DNA of 51,998 nt, taken from IMG/VR virus record IMGVR_UViG_3300038420_000078, positions 1-51,998 of that record, one strand, 5' to 3'. The stretch is from a virus. The translations under genes and the position numbers were made by a program. The number at the start of each line of letters is the position of its first letter. Positions within the stretch are counted from its first letter, which is position 1. Positions 13,917-21,655 of this stretch are shown in pieces. The notes below the pieces were generated by a model that made no database searches, was not told where the DNA came from, and saw only the letters and a list, made by a program, of their open reading frames with translations.

Positions 13917-14384
13917 ATGAACTATTCAACCGCTGTTTTTTTGATCAATGATGACGTGCGAGCCATCGCCTGCACCTATGAGGCAGATGAGAAGGCGAAG
14001 CGCGAAATTTTCAAGACGCTCGACAAATCAATCGCCAAGGATGACTTTGTTGTGGTTCCGACTGACACGCGCCACAAGATGACCGTCGTGAAGGTTGTCG
14101 AGGTTGACGTTGATGTTGATCTGGATTCTTCCATTCCCATGCAGTGGATCGTCGGCGCGGTCGAGCGGCACGATTATGAACGCATCCTCAAGATGGAGGA
14201 GCAGGCCATCGAGACGATCAAGTCCGCTGAGAAGCGCAAGAAGCGCGACGAAATGCGCGCCGCGATCTTCAAGGACCGTGAAGGCATGCTGAATGGCCTT
14301 AGCCTGACGCATCTGGACGCGTCTGTCGATGAAGTCCAGACGGCTTCGGCTCCTCGTCCACTTACGCCCGACACCGAGTTTTAA
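13917..14384 (+). CDS. conserved-type phage protein (155 aa)
   Basis: The N-terminal half looks like a beta-rich domain with a conserved-looking segment (DDFVVVPTDTRHKMTVVKVV) found in many phage proteins of unknown function; a charged helix (about residues 88-115) and a short tail follow. The product is soluble. It has its own strong promoter, so it is likely to be made in quantity early in infection. Confidence 0.6.
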   Translation: MNYSTAVFLINDDVRAIACTYEADEKAKREIFKTLDKSIAKDDFVVVPTDTRHKMTVVKVVEVDVDVDLDSSIPMQWIVGAVERHDYERILKMEEQAIETIKSAEKRKKRDEMRAAIFKDREGMLNGLSLTHLDASVDEVQTASAPRPLTPDTEF

Positions 14385-14390
14385 CCCCTT

Positions 14391-14482
14391 TGTGCCCCGC
14401 CTATTACTTCAGGCGCCGCCGGGGCACACAAGAGGTCTTCGCATGCGCGAAGACCTGATCTTTCCCTAAGAAGGAAAAGATC
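14391..14482 (+). ncRNA. array of three hairpins, candidate structured RNA
   Basis: Three consecutive inverted repeats: TGTGCCCCG / CGGGGCACA (14391-14399 and 14420-14428), AGGTCTTCGC / GCGAAGACCT (14433-14442 and 14447-14456, tetraloop ATGC), and GATCTTTCC / GGAAAAGATC with one bulged A (14457-14465 and 14473-14482). No T tract follows any of them, so they are not ordinary terminators. They lie between two genes of one operon, just before the strong ribosome binding site of the zinc-ribbon gene. Confidence 0.5.
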
Positions 14483-14507
14483 GCCGAGGAGGGGGAGCTA
14501 TTGTGGC

Positions 14508-14759
14508 GTGGAAAGTTCGGGATGGTTCCCCTTAACCGGGATAATTCAAATGGCATCTTGTTTGAAATGCGGGAAGCGCAAGCTGCCGCGCGATAAGCAC
14601 GGCCGATACAAATGCGCGAGATGCGGCGTCATGCCGAGTAACAAATGGCTCGATCAGGGCGGAAACCCCACGCGCCAACTGATCTGTGAAAACGTCGAGA
14701 CTCTGCCACGGAGAAAAGAAGATGCCGTCACCTGGAAACCTTTGGATCGAAATCCCTGA
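14508..14759 (+). CDS. small zinc-ribbon protein (83 aa)
   Basis: Two CxxC pairs (CLKC and CARC, 15 residues between them) form a zinc ribbon near the start. GTG at 14508 lies 9 bases after GGAGGGGGAG; the ATG at 14550, which begins MASCLKCGKR, is the alternative and would look more like a normal zinc-ribbon N-terminus but has no ribosome binding site. Such small phage zinc ribbons usually bind nucleic acid or protein; the partner is unknown. Confidence 0.6.
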   Translation: MESSGWFPLTGIIQMASCLKCGKRKLPRDKHGRYKCARCGVMPSNKWLDQGGNPTRQLICENVETLPRRKEDAVTWKPLDRNP

Positions 14760-15060
14760 GCATTTGCGCGGCGGACTTGCGCGTTGGCTTATTCATGGGC
14801 TTCCCCCAGGAAGTTTTCTTTCGTCGGCAATCGCCGGTGATTTGTTCGCCGCTGCCGCGCGAGCCGATGATGTCTCACTTGCTGGGCTGGGCTACGTCGC
14901 CCGCTTCCTTGATATTTTCGCACCCGCAGATGCGAAGGGTGCCGTGAGCAAAAGATTTTGGGGAATATTCTCTCATCAGACCCGCGACTTGGAATTGCGT
15001 CTCTCATTCGAAAATTATCCGGAGTTCATTGAATTCCTCACGAAGGAATCCGAGCTATGA
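14722..15060 (+). CDS. hypothetical protein (112 aa)
   Basis: ATG at 14722 follows GCCACGGAGAAAAGAAG and overlaps the end of the zinc-ribbon gene by 38 bases. The protein begins MPSPGNLWIEIPEHLRGGL and is helical, with a hydrophobic central helix. It overlaps the RecE-like nuclease by ATGA, so it is probably co-translated with the recombination genes. No family recognised. Confidence 0.55.
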   Translation: MPSPGNLWIEIPEHLRGGLARWLIHGLPPGSFLSSAIAGDLFAAAARADDVSLAGLGYVARFLDIFAPADAKGAVSKRFWGIFSHQTRDLELRLSFENYPEFIEFLTKESEL

Positions 15061-16127
15061 GCCAGAATGCCATGGAGATCGCGGGTGAGGTTCCCAAGCG
15101 CCGTGAGATCATCCGGCACGATCCGGGTGTCTACGTCGGACTGTCTGACGAGGCGCATCACGCCGATGACGCGCTAGGATCGACTGACATCCGCCATCTA
15201 TGCATTTCAGGATCGGATTATTGGTGGCGATCAAAATATAATCCGCTGCGTGACGAAGAAGAGACGAAGGCGCAAACGAATGGCCATGCGCTGCATCATC
15301 GCGTGTTGTTCGGCGAAGAGGAATTTTTGAGGAGATATCTGCGCAAGCCGGTCAAAGCCGAGCACCCTGGCGTGCTTTCGACGGCGGACGAGATCAAGGG
15401 CGCGCTCAAGATGCTGGGACTCTCGACCAGCGGCTTGAAGCCGGAATTGACGCAACGGCTGTTGCGGTCGTCGACGCGGTTCAATGTTTGGGACGCGATG
15501 CTTGCCGAGGCCGAGGCGACCGGCAAGGTTCTACTGGACGCCGATGATTACGACCGCATTCGCATCTCGACGGCGATGATCGAAAAAAATCCAAGCCTCG
15601 CGCGGTGTTTCCAGAATGGCTTGCCAGAAGTCTCTGTATTTTGGGAAACCGGTGGCGTGCGCTTCAAGGCGCGGTTCGATTATCTGCGGCTCAACTCGAT
15701 CGTCGATCTTAAATCTTTCACGAATGTCATGGATCGGCCAATTGAGCAGGCCATATCCTCGGACCTGGGAAATAAACGGCTCGACCTCCAGGCAACCCAT
15801 TACATGAACGGTCGCCACCGCGCGCGTGACTTGATCCGCGAGGGCCGCGTATTCGGCGATGTGGATCGCGACTGGCTGGCGCAACTCGCCGATATCGACA
15901 GCTTTTGCTTTGTCTGGGTCTTCTACACGGTCAACGGCGCGCCGATCGCGCGCGCTTGGCAATACGATCCCGGCACCATGACGGACCAAGCCGCAGCCAT
16001 TTGGATCGAGCGCGCGGTCGACATCTACAAGGAAAATAGCGCGAGATTTGGTCTCGAAAATCTATGGGTGGATCAAACTGAGATTCACACGTTCGTTGAC
16101 GAAGATTTCCCGAGGTGGGTCCGATGA
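15057..16127 (+). CDS. RecE-like PD-(D/E)XK exonuclease with SAP motif (356 aa)
   Basis: Phage exonuclease of the RecE / PDDEXK_12 type, which resects double-strand ends so that a partner annealing protein can load. H80/H81 (GHALHHRVLF), E191 (PEVSVFW), D208 (KARFDYL) and the D217-L-K219 triad sit in the order H-E-D-DxK of the fold. An insertion at about 109-136 (STADEIKGALKMLGLSTSGL and following KPELTQRL) fits a SAP DNA-binding motif. The RecT-like gene lies 193 bases downstream after one small gene. Confidence 0.8.
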   Translation: MSQNAMEIAGEVPKRREIIRHDPGVYVGLSDEAHHADDALGSTDIRHLCISGSDYWWRSKYNPLRDEEETKAQTNGHALHHRVLFGEEEFLRRYLRKPVKAEHPGVLSTADEIKGALKMLGLSTSGLKPELTQRLLRSSTRFNVWDAMLAEAEATGKVLLDADDYDRIRISTAMIEKNPSLARCFQNGLPEVSVFWETGGVRFKARFDYLRLNSIVDLKSFTNVMDRPIEQAISSDLGNKRLDLQATHYMNGRHRARDLIREGRVFGDVDRDWLAQLADIDSFCFVWVFYTVNGAPIARAWQYDPGTMTDQAAAIWIERAVDIYKENSARFGLENLWVDQTEIHTFVDEDFPRWVR

Positions 16128-16321
16128 AATCCAATCTAGTCGATCTCGATGTCGAGATTCATCGTGACGAACCAATCGAGAAGGCGGTTCTCGTTATTTT
16201 CAATGGCGAAAAACACTGGCTTCCGCGCAGTCTGATTGAGATTGAATACAAGGACCAGTCCGAGCAGTCCGCCACTGTGACTATGCCGGAATGGCTCGCC
16301 ATCAAAAAAGGACTCGTGTGA
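16124..16321 (+). CDS. hypothetical beta-rich protein (65 aa)
   Basis: ATG overlaps the nuclease stop by 4 bases. The sequence is a run of beta strands (KAVLVIFNGEKHWLPRS, ...QSATVTMPEWLAIKKGL). It lies between the RecE-like and RecT-like genes and could be a small partner of either. No family recognised. Confidence 0.6.
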   Translation: MKSNLVDLDVEIHRDEPIEKAVLVIFNGEKHWLPRSLIEIEYKDQSEQSATVTMPEWLAIKKGLV

Positions 16322-17298
16322 TGAACGATCAAGTTCATGAAGATGGCGCGCCGAAGACATCAGAGGCCGATTGGCCTTCAACTCTCGCGGGCGTGGCGCT
16401 AGAAATCGCCGCGAATCTGGACAAGGCCAATCCAGAAGAGGCGGAGATGGTGCGCGCGTTGGCTAAGCGGCTATTCGATGCAGCACAATTGCCCGCGACC
16501 GTTGAGGCGCATCCCGCCGCCGCGCCGCCGCCCTATGTTCAACCTTCCGCCCCAGTCACTCAGAAGACTCCCGTCGCTGCGGGAAGTCACCCGACGGCTA
16601 TCGTTCCAACGGACATGGATTCAGCGTGGCGTCTCGCCACGGCCGTCCATAAGGCCGGCATGACCCCCTATGGAATCGACACGCCGGAAAAGGCAATGAT
16701 CGCAATTATGACCGGCCTCGAGGTCGGGCTACCGCCGATGATGGCCATGCAGGGAATCGCGATCATCGGCAATCGGCCGACGATCTGGGGCGACGCCGCC
16801 CTTGCCTTGGTGCGGTCGTCTGGATTGCTCGAGGAGTTCGAGGAATACGTCGATGGCGAGGGCGACGAGCGCGTCGGCGTTTGCACAGCGAAGCGCGTCG
16901 GCGTCGCCAAGTCGATCACTACGCGGTTCTCGGTCGCTGAAGCGAAACAGGCCGGTCTCTGGCAGACTGAAGCGGTAGTCCAAAAGCGCGCCAAGGGCGG
17001 CGGAACCTATGAAGCGAAGAACGACTCGCCATGGTTCAAATATCAATCGAGGATGCTGAAGATGCGCTCCCGCGGCTTCACGCTGCGCGACCTGTTCACG
17101 GACGTTCTCAAGGGCCTCTATCTGCGCGAGGAGTTCTACGGCTCGCCGGAAGAGGAAAAACCAGAAGTCACGCGCGTTTCCGATCCATTCGCGGGCGAAG
17201 GCCCGCGCCAGATTACCGTCGGCTCCTCCCCGATGGCGACTACCGGGGCGGGTTCGCCCGAGCTCGTCCCGGTTTCTTCCTCAAAAGAATCGGCATAA
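16321..17298 (+). CDS. RecT-family single-strand annealing protein (325 aa)
   Basis: The core from about residue 105 (AWRLATAVHKAGMTP, AMIAIMTGLEVGLPPMMAMQ, GIAIIGNRPTIWGDAALALV) is the RecT pattern; family members bind single-stranded DNA and pair homologous strands. A Pro/Ala-rich linker (about 60-100) precedes it, and a Gly/Pro/Ser-rich tail follows the C-terminal YQSRMLKMRSRGFTLRDLF segment. The protein works with the RecE-like nuclease upstream in phage recombination. Start overlaps the previous stop by one base. Confidence 0.82.
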   Translation: MNDQVHEDGAPKTSEADWPSTLAGVALEIAANLDKANPEEAEMVRALAKRLFDAAQLPATVEAHPAAAPPPYVQPSAPVTQKTPVAAGSHPTAIVPTDMDSAWRLATAVHKAGMTPYGIDTPEKAMIAIMTGLEVGLPPMMAMQGIAIIGNRPTIWGDAALALVRSSGLLEEFEEYVDGEGDERVGVCTAKRVGVAKSITTRFSVAEAKQAGLWQTEAVVQKRAKGGGTYEAKNDSPWFKYQSRMLKMRSRGFTLRDLFTDVLKGLYLREEFYGSPEEEKPEVTRVSDPFAGEGPRQITVGSSPMATTGAGSPELVPVSSSKESA

Positions 17299-17664
17299 AT
17301 GTCGATCGGTCACGGCGAGAAGCGCGATGCGCACCTCAAATTCATCCGGCGCTGCCCATGCTGCATTTGTGGGGGCGAGCCATCCGAGGCCGCGCACGTC
17401 CGTTTTTCGGATGCGAAGACGGGTAAGGTGTCAGCAGTCGGCCAGAAGCCAGGGGACGAGTGGACTGTGCCCTTGTGCGCACGCTGCCATAGAGAAGGGC
17501 CGCAGGCTCAACATAAATCTGGAGAGTATGGATGGTGGATGGCGCATAGGATCAACCCGATTGAGCTTGCCCGGCGGCTATTTGCGGTATCGCCAGACAT
17601 TGAGCGCGGCGAGAGCATAGCGAGGCAGGCGCGGAGATTGGCGCCTTGGAGGGAGACGGCATGA
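17299..17664 (+). CDS. HNH/DUF968-like recombination nuclease (121 aa)
   Basis: Contains a CxxC zinc pair (CPCCICGG), an AHVR segment, a KPGDEWTVPLC-x-x-CH metal-binding region and a following helix (QHKSGEYGWWMAHRI). This pattern belongs to the beta-beta-alpha-metal nucleases of the DUF968/Rap/YbcO group found next to phage recombination genes. The immediate neighbourhood of the RecT-like gene supports a role in branched-DNA processing. It starts directly after that gene's stop. Confidence 0.68.
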   Translation: MSIGHGEKRDAHLKFIRRCPCCICGGEPSEAAHVRFSDAKTGKVSAVGQKPGDEWTVPLCARCHREGPQAQHKSGEYGWWMAHRINPIELARRLFAVSPDIERGESIARQARRLAPWRETA

Positions 17665-18788
17665 ACGAGGAACGATCCAAGTCAAATCTAGCCGATGATG
17701 CGCGCAAGATCGCGAAGGCGTTGAGGTTTTATGCTCATGTCACTGGTGGCAAAACAGATGCTCTCGCTCTAGCCGAATCATTGCCGGGAAAGATCGAGGC
17801 GTCAGAGGCGTGGGGCGCGGAGCAATCATGCAATGCCGAAATTCTAAGGTTGAAATTGGAGTCGATAGAAAGCGGCGACGCCGAGATCGGCCTTCTGGCA
17901 CAAGCGCAAGACGCCATCGATCAACAAATCATGCGAGCCGAAGCCGCTGAATCCCAACTCATCCTCGTAACGAAAGAGCGGGATGAACTCAAATCGTCTG
18001 TTAAAACCTACGTAAAGGAATCAGATGAGCCACTAGAACGTTCCGAGACCGTCGAATCCCTTCCGGGGAAGATCGATGCGCTTATCGACGCCAAAAACAA
18101 AGCACAGGCGAGCATGGTTGAGTCCATGCGCCAAATGAATGCAAAGGCAGTAGACCTCGATGAAGCGCGGAAGAAGATCGAGGCGTTGGAGAAAGAGCGG
18201 GACGATGCGCAAACCAACGCTCGACGATGCAGCGATGATTATATGGCGTTGCGCAAAACGCTTGCCGAAACAGAACATCAAGTTGACGCGCTGCAATCCC
18301 ACCTTGTCACCATGACGAAGGAACGAGATGAGGCGAACGAGCTTGCCGACAAGGTTGCGGCAGATTCCCACTTCAATTTCAATTCCGCTTGCCAAGAACG
18401 CAAGCGCGCTGATGCCGCAGAATCTGAATTAGCCCGCGTCACAGCCGAGCGGGACGACGCACGGGCTGGGAGAAAGATGATCAGCAACGGTTCCTGGGAC
18501 ACCAGCGTCATGTTCATGGAGTGTCAGAAAGAACAGGACACACTCAAATCCCAACTCGCCGCGCGTGACGCGGAAATCGCGAAGTTGCGGAAGTTGCTAG
18601 GTTCCCCGAGTATGGTCAAAAAAACGCCTGCCGGCCCAGAGTTGTTTATTTTCGGCGTCAAAGTTACGTCATGGTTTGGAACGTCGAGCAATGAACGAGC
18701 TTATAAGCTCGCAAACGATATTGACGAATCATCATATCGCGCCGCCATCGCCGCGTCTTTCGCCGAGAAGGAACAATTCCATGATTGA
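17661..18788 (+). CDS. long coiled-coil protein (375 aa)
   Basis: Starts ATGA-overlapping with the previous gene. From residue 25 to about 300 it is a charged heptad-like coiled coil; three segments with the same pattern (AESQLILVTKERDEL, QSHLVTMTKERDEAN, AESELARVTAERDDA) suggest internal duplication. The C-terminal part (about 325-375) returns to a globular, helix-strand composition. Similar repeats occur in Ead/Ea22-type phage proteins. Probably a structural or scaffolding accessory of replication; no enzyme motif. Confidence 0.6.
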   Translation: MNEERSKSNLADDARKIAKALRFYAHVTGGKTDALALAESLPGKIEASEAWGAEQSCNAEILRLKLESIESGDAEIGLLAQAQDAIDQQIMRAEAAESQLILVTKERDELKSSVKTYVKESDEPLERSETVESLPGKIDALIDAKNKAQASMVESMRQMNAKAVDLDEARKKIEALEKERDDAQTNARRCSDDYMALRKTLAETEHQVDALQSHLVTMTKERDEANELADKVAADSHFNFNSACQERKRADAAESELARVTAERDDARAGRKMISNGSWDTSVMFMECQKEQDTLKSQLAARDAEIAKLRKLLGSPSMVKKTPAGPELFIFGVKVTSWFGTSSNERAYKLANDIDESSYRAAIAASFAEKEQFHD

Positions 18789-19134
18789 TAAATCAAAGAT
18801 GCTGGTCGAAAGGCTCCGTGACATTGAAGAGTGGGCGCGCGACTGTGGCTGGCATAATCACGCATCGACCGCGTGCGAGGCAATCGCTATCCTAGAGGTT
18901 GACCGCGCCGAAATCGTCGAATCCCAACTCGCTCCACGCATCTCGGATGCCTATACGCAAGGCGTCAAGGATGCGGCGAATAAGGCCAAACAACACGCGC
19001 ATGGCTACGGTCAATATCGCGATCACGCGCAGGCCAAGAGTGCGTGTGAGACGCTCGCCACGGAAATTCTCGCGCTTCTCCCCAAGGAGCCCGCGACCGA
19101 TGATGTGCGGAAGAAGGAGGAGAAGAAAGAGTGA
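18781..19134 (+). CDS. hypothetical helical protein (117 aa)
   Basis: ATG at 18781 follows AAGGAACAATTCC and overlaps the coiled-coil gene by 8 bases. The sequence has helices with a middle segment (GVKDAANKAKQHAHGYGQYR) rich in His, Lys and Tyr and ends in a lysine/glutamate-rich tail. It shares the phrase ILEVDRAEIVESQLAPRIS with phage Ead-like proteins. Function unknown. Confidence 0.55.
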   Translation: MIDKSKMLVERLRDIEEWARDCGWHNHASTACEAIAILEVDRAEIVESQLAPRISDAYTQGVKDAANKAKQHAHGYGQYRDHAQAKSACETLATEILALLPKEPATDDVRKKEEKKE

Positions 19135-19256
19135 TGAACGATGAAACCATTGAATTGATCGTGAGACTTTCAAAAATCTCACGCAAGTTTGATCGTCCAG
19201 AAGGATCAGAAGAGTCGCGTGATATAAGCCGTAGTGATGGGGAGGGGTGGATATGA
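19134..19256 (+). CDS. hypothetical peptide (40 aa)
   Basis: ATGA overlap at both ends (with 18781-19134 and with 19253). Its Lys/Arg and Ser content suggests a small soluble helix (MNDETIELIVRLSKISRKF). Supported by position only. Confidence 0.4.
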   Translation: MNDETIELIVRLSKISRKFDRPEGSEESRDISRSDGEGWI

Positions 19257-19555
19257 AACGGACAATTATGCAAATATCGTCTGCTCAGACAGATAATCTC
19301 ACTCACAATTCAGGATGTTATGTCCTTTGTGACGACGGATCATTTTGGTTCTTTGACAACGGGAACGGCTGGATACAAATGCTGAATATACCTCAGTTTA
19401 AGCTCATAAAGAAGCCAAGAACTAGAAAATCCGAAGGGACCGTCCGTGCCGCGAAAGCGCGATGGGCGACAAGGACTCCAGAGGAGCGCAAGGAACACAT
19501 GCGTAAGCTGTATGAACGCAAACTTGCGAAAAAAGATTTCGACACAAATGCGTAG
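19253..19555 (+). CDS. hypothetical basic protein (100 aa)
   Basis: ATG at 19253 follows GGGGAGGGGTGGAT. N-terminal half: aromatic beta strands (CYVLCDDGSFWFFDNGNGWI); C-terminal half: a basic helical segment (EGTVRAAKARWATRTPEERK) ending in a Lys-rich tail, which suggests nucleic acid contact. No family recognised. Confidence 0.5.
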   Translation: MKRTIMQISSAQTDNLTHNSGCYVLCDDGSFWFFDNGNGWIQMLNIPQFKLIKKPRTRKSEGTVRAAKARWATRTPEERKEHMRKLYERKLAKKDFDTNA

Positions 19556-19682
19556 GTATACAATTAAGAGGGGCGGCGCGGGAAAGACGGCTTCGCAAGT
19601 TAATGAGTGGTTTAATGATTCCGCCCGCGCCATCTTAGAGCCGATCCCCGAGAAGACGCCGCTAGAACCACCAGCTCTGTGA
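19548..19682 (+). CDS. hypothetical peptide (44 aa)
   Basis: ATG at 19548 overlaps the previous gene by 8 bases. Basic N-terminus (MRRYTIKRGGAGKTASQVNE) and Pro-rich C-terminus. The supporting evidence is only its position and composition. Confidence 0.35.
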   Translation: MRRYTIKRGGAGKTASQVNEWFNDSARAILEPIPEKTPLEPPAL

Positions 19683-19717
19683 CCGCCTCCATTGAGGCTT
19701 AACTAGGAGAGAACATC

Positions 19718-20095
19718 GTGAAACTCGTAGACAAATTACTAAACACTAAGGAAGCCGCTTTGGAGTGGAGCGCAACACAACGCGACAACCGGCTTCGGTC
19801 GATTTCTCAGAATGCCGTTCAACAGGCGCGCATACCTTTTGGTCGCGGTTTTGATCCGTTCACGGACGGCGACGCACAAGCCGCCAACGACATCTACTTA
19901 ATCTTGCAGCGGCTTGAGCGTAGAGAGGAGATTGTCGCTGAACAACAGCATCAGTTGCTTACGCCGGTCGCCAAACCGGACACGGACGCCGTCCTAGCCG
20001 ATGTCGCGAATGTGATCACGCATCCTCGCGACGCGGAATTCAAACCAATTGATGATGACGGCGGTTATATTCGCCCGACCGACGACGCGGCGTAA
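19718..20095 (+). CDS. hypothetical protein (125 aa)
   Basis: GTG start after TAGGAGAGAACATC. Helical middle (about 15-75, with QDNRLRS and DIYLILQRLERREEI), then an acidic C-terminal tail ending DDAA. Looks like a soluble accessory protein. Followed by a hairpin terminator, so it closes this part of the operon. Confidence 0.5.
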   Translation: MKLVDKLLNTKEAALEWSATQRDNRLRSISQNAVQQARIPFGRGFDPFTDGDAQAANDIYLILQRLERREEIVAEQQHQLLTPVAKPDTDAVLADVANVITHPRDAEFKPIDDDGGYIRPTDDAA

Positions 20096-20105
20096 TCAAT
20101 CGGGG

Positions 20106-20139
20106 AAGATCGGAAAGGTTTTGCGTTCCGGTCTTTCTC
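20106..20139 (+). terminator. probable terminator
   Basis: AAGATCGGAA (20106-20115) pairs with TTCCGGTCTT (20126-20135) with one G-T wobble; loop of 10 bases, followed by TCTC. The T run is weak, so read-through into the next small genes is likely. Confidence 0.45.
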
Positions 20140-20156
20140 AATCTTAAAGGTGCGAC

Positions 20157-20303
20157 ATGAGAGCAATAGCGATGGCGATTCTAACTCTGGCGATGATGTG
20201 GACAGAGTATAGCCTTCACGACCCGGAGATGAAGAAATTTATCGGGTTTGTGGCCACTTGCTTCCTTTGGTTATCGTTTTGTCTCATAATATTGGGGCTT
20301 TAA
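20157..20303 (+). CDS. two-span membrane peptide (48 aa)
   Basis: Begins MRAIAMAILTLAMMWTEYS and has a second hydrophobic helix (about 29-48) ending LIILGL. Small hairpin membrane protein. Ribosome binding site AAAGGTGCGAC. It resembles the other small membrane peptides in this part of the window; no family recognised. Confidence 0.5.
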   Translation: MRAIAMAILTLAMMWTEYSLHDPEMKKFIGFVATCFLWLSFCLIILGL

Positions 20304-20305
20304 CC

Positions 20306-20527
20306 ATGAAACAATATGTCATAGCCGCGTTTTTTGTCGCTCTGGCTTCTCCGACTCTTGCCGACCCGGTTTTGGTCCGCATAGATGAGCCGCCAGCGTG
20401 GCCTCTCTTGGCACGGCTCGACAGACCGCATGCCAATGACGTGAGCGAGGCTATCGAGCGCGTGGCTACGCCCGAGGATAGGACGAAGCATCATCATCAT
20501 CATCATAGGCATGGGAGGCACCGATGA
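20306..20527 (+). CDS. secreted protein with His-rich tail (73 aa)
   Basis: ATG at 20306 begins MKQYVIAAFFVALASPTLAD, a good signal peptide with a cleavage site after ...SPTLA. The mature part is short and the C-terminus is HHHHHHRHGRHR, six successive His and more His around Arg/Gly. Such a tail binds divalent metal. The genomic context is otherwise small phage genes, so a periplasmic metal-binding or structural role is only inferred. Overlaps the next gene by ATGA. Confidence 0.55.
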   Translation: MKQYVIAAFFVALASPTLADPVLVRIDEPPAWPLLARLDRPHANDVSEAIERVATPEDRTKHHHHHHRHGRHR

Positions 20528-20694
20528 AACTAATATTTACCCCAGCAGAATGCTACTCAGGCTGCGAAGATAAAGATTGCCCATACACGCATCGTGATAT
20601 GTGGCAATATGTGAATAAAGACGGCTCACTATCAGATGGATTTGATTCCGAGGCCGAAGCAACTATCGCATCGTTAGCGGAGAGAGAGGAATGA
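20524..20694 (+). CDS. small Cys-rich protein (56 aa)
   Basis: ATGA overlap with the His-tailed gene. Cysteines at positions 10, 14 and 19 (ECYSGCEDKDC) could bind metal; a helix follows. No family recognised. It is coupled to a gene with a signal peptide, but lacks one itself. Confidence 0.45.
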   Translation: MKLIFTPAECYSGCEDKDCPYTHRDMWQYVNKDGSLSDGFDSEAEATIASLAEREE

Positions 20695-20954
20695 AAGCCG
20701 CCATCTTTATCGTCTTTCAGATGGTCGTTACAACTTTGGCTCTAATGAGCGGACGCGGCGTCATCACCGGCACAGGAGACGCAGATGATACCGACTTGCG
20801 CAATCGCGACATGTTTCGCGATACCGGTTTGGGAGAGGGTGGGCGCGGCGCATTTGAACACACAGGAGGAGAGAATGAGAGCCGCCATCTTCATAATCGC
20901 GGAGATCGTGATTTTGTCTTACGGTCTTTTGAGCCTTTTGCTCGGCGGAGGTAA
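20691..20954 (+). CDS. membrane-anchored hypothetical protein (87 aa)
   Basis: ATGA overlap with the previous gene and a strong GGAGAGAGAGGA site. A hydrophobic segment (MKAAIFIVFQMVVTTLALMS) is followed by a Gly/Asp/Arg-rich tail, which overlaps the next small ORF in another frame; the last third may be translated only by chance. Compare the similar start MRAAIFII of the next ORF. Confidence 0.35.
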   Translation: MKAAIFIVFQMVVTTLALMSGRGVITGTGDADDTDLRNRDMFRDTGLGEGGRGAFEHTGGENESRHLHNRGDRDFVLRSFEPFARRR

Positions 20955-20961
20955 ACGATGA
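20875..20961 (+). CDS. single-span membrane peptide (28 aa)
   Basis: ATG at 20875 follows AGGAGGAGAGA, the best ribosome binding site around, and gives a 28-residue peptide MRAAIFIIAEIVILSYGLLS... that is almost entirely hydrophobic. It is a near-repeat of the N-terminus of the 20691 gene. In frame, an upstream ATG at 20785 with GGAGACGCAG could give a 58-aa form. Ends in an ATGA overlap with the HNH gene. Confidence 0.4.
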   Translation: MRAAIFIIAEIVILSYGLLSLLLGGGKR

Positions 20962-21452
20962 CGTTAGAACAAATATTCTCAATCGTTGATTCGATCTCTC
21001 CGAATGAAAACGGATGCAAGATTTGGCCATTATCGCTAGCTGGCAGCGGACTATATGCGTGTGCCGTGATTCCAGATGGTGGGACTTCACGAGTCCATCG
21101 TCGTGTTTTAGTAAGAAAGTTAGGAAGAGAAATATTGTCTGGATATTGTGCTTGTCATACCTGCGATACTCCAGCTTGCGTAAACGAGGATCATCTATGG
21201 GAAGGAACAAATGCGGACAACACGACTGATGCGAAAGCAAAACATCGCTTGGCATCTGGACGCAATCACGGGATGTTTGGAAAGGGCTATCTGCGACTAG
21301 GAGAAAATCATCCATTTTATGGTAAAAAACACAAGGATTCCACAAAAGAACTTATCAGCATTTCAAGGAAAGGTAAGCCTGCACACCCTAATTGGCGAGT
21401 GGGGTTGGCACAATATCTTTTGCAACGTCATACTAGATATTGGGGAGCGTAA
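20958..21452 (+). CDS. HNH homing endonuclease with NUMOD-like tail (164 aa)
   Basis: HNH_3-type core: RVHRRVLVRKLGREILSGYC, then CHTCDTPACVNEDHLWEGTN, where the conserved His/Cys/Asn residues that bind metal are visible. The C-terminal part (GKKHKDSTKELISISRKGK) matches the NUMOD3 DNA-binding motif of homing endonucleases. It overlaps the previous stop by 4 bases and is more AT-rich than its neighbours, consistent with recent arrival as a free-standing mobile gene. Confidence 0.8.
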   Translation: MTLEQIFSIVDSISPNENGCKIWPLSLAGSGLYACAVIPDGGTSRVHRRVLVRKLGREILSGYCACHTCDTPACVNEDHLWEGTNADNTTDAKAKHRLASGRNHGMFGKGYLRLGENHPFYGKKHKDSTKELISISRKGKPAHPNWRVGLAQYLLQRHTRYWGA

Positions 21453-21454
21453 TA

Positions 21455-21655
21455 ATGATTCACTTGCTCGCGCCGATTGCGCTCGTCAGTTATATCGTTT
21501 CCGCAATCGTGGGAAGCTGCTTCGCAATAATCCTGAGTTGCGCGTGGATGGCGCTTGACAGAGTGGTTACGCGCATCGTCATCAAATCACGAACACGAAG
21601 AGCACGCGCTAAAACGGTCGTCAGTGTTTCTGGCGTGGAGAAGACTTTCGTTTGA
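21455..21655 (+). CDS. membrane protein (66 aa)
   Basis: ATG follows TGGGGAGCGTAATA. One long hydrophobic stretch (about residues 3-40) and a basic C-terminal tail (RIVIKSRTRRARAKT), the positive-inside layout of a small inner-membrane protein. It is the last plus-strand gene here and overlaps, tail to tail, the small minus-strand ORF at 21621. Function unknown. Confidence 0.5.
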   Translation: MIHLLAPIALVSYIVSAIVGSCFAIILSCAWMALDRVVTRIVIKSRTRRARAKTVVSVSGVEKTFV

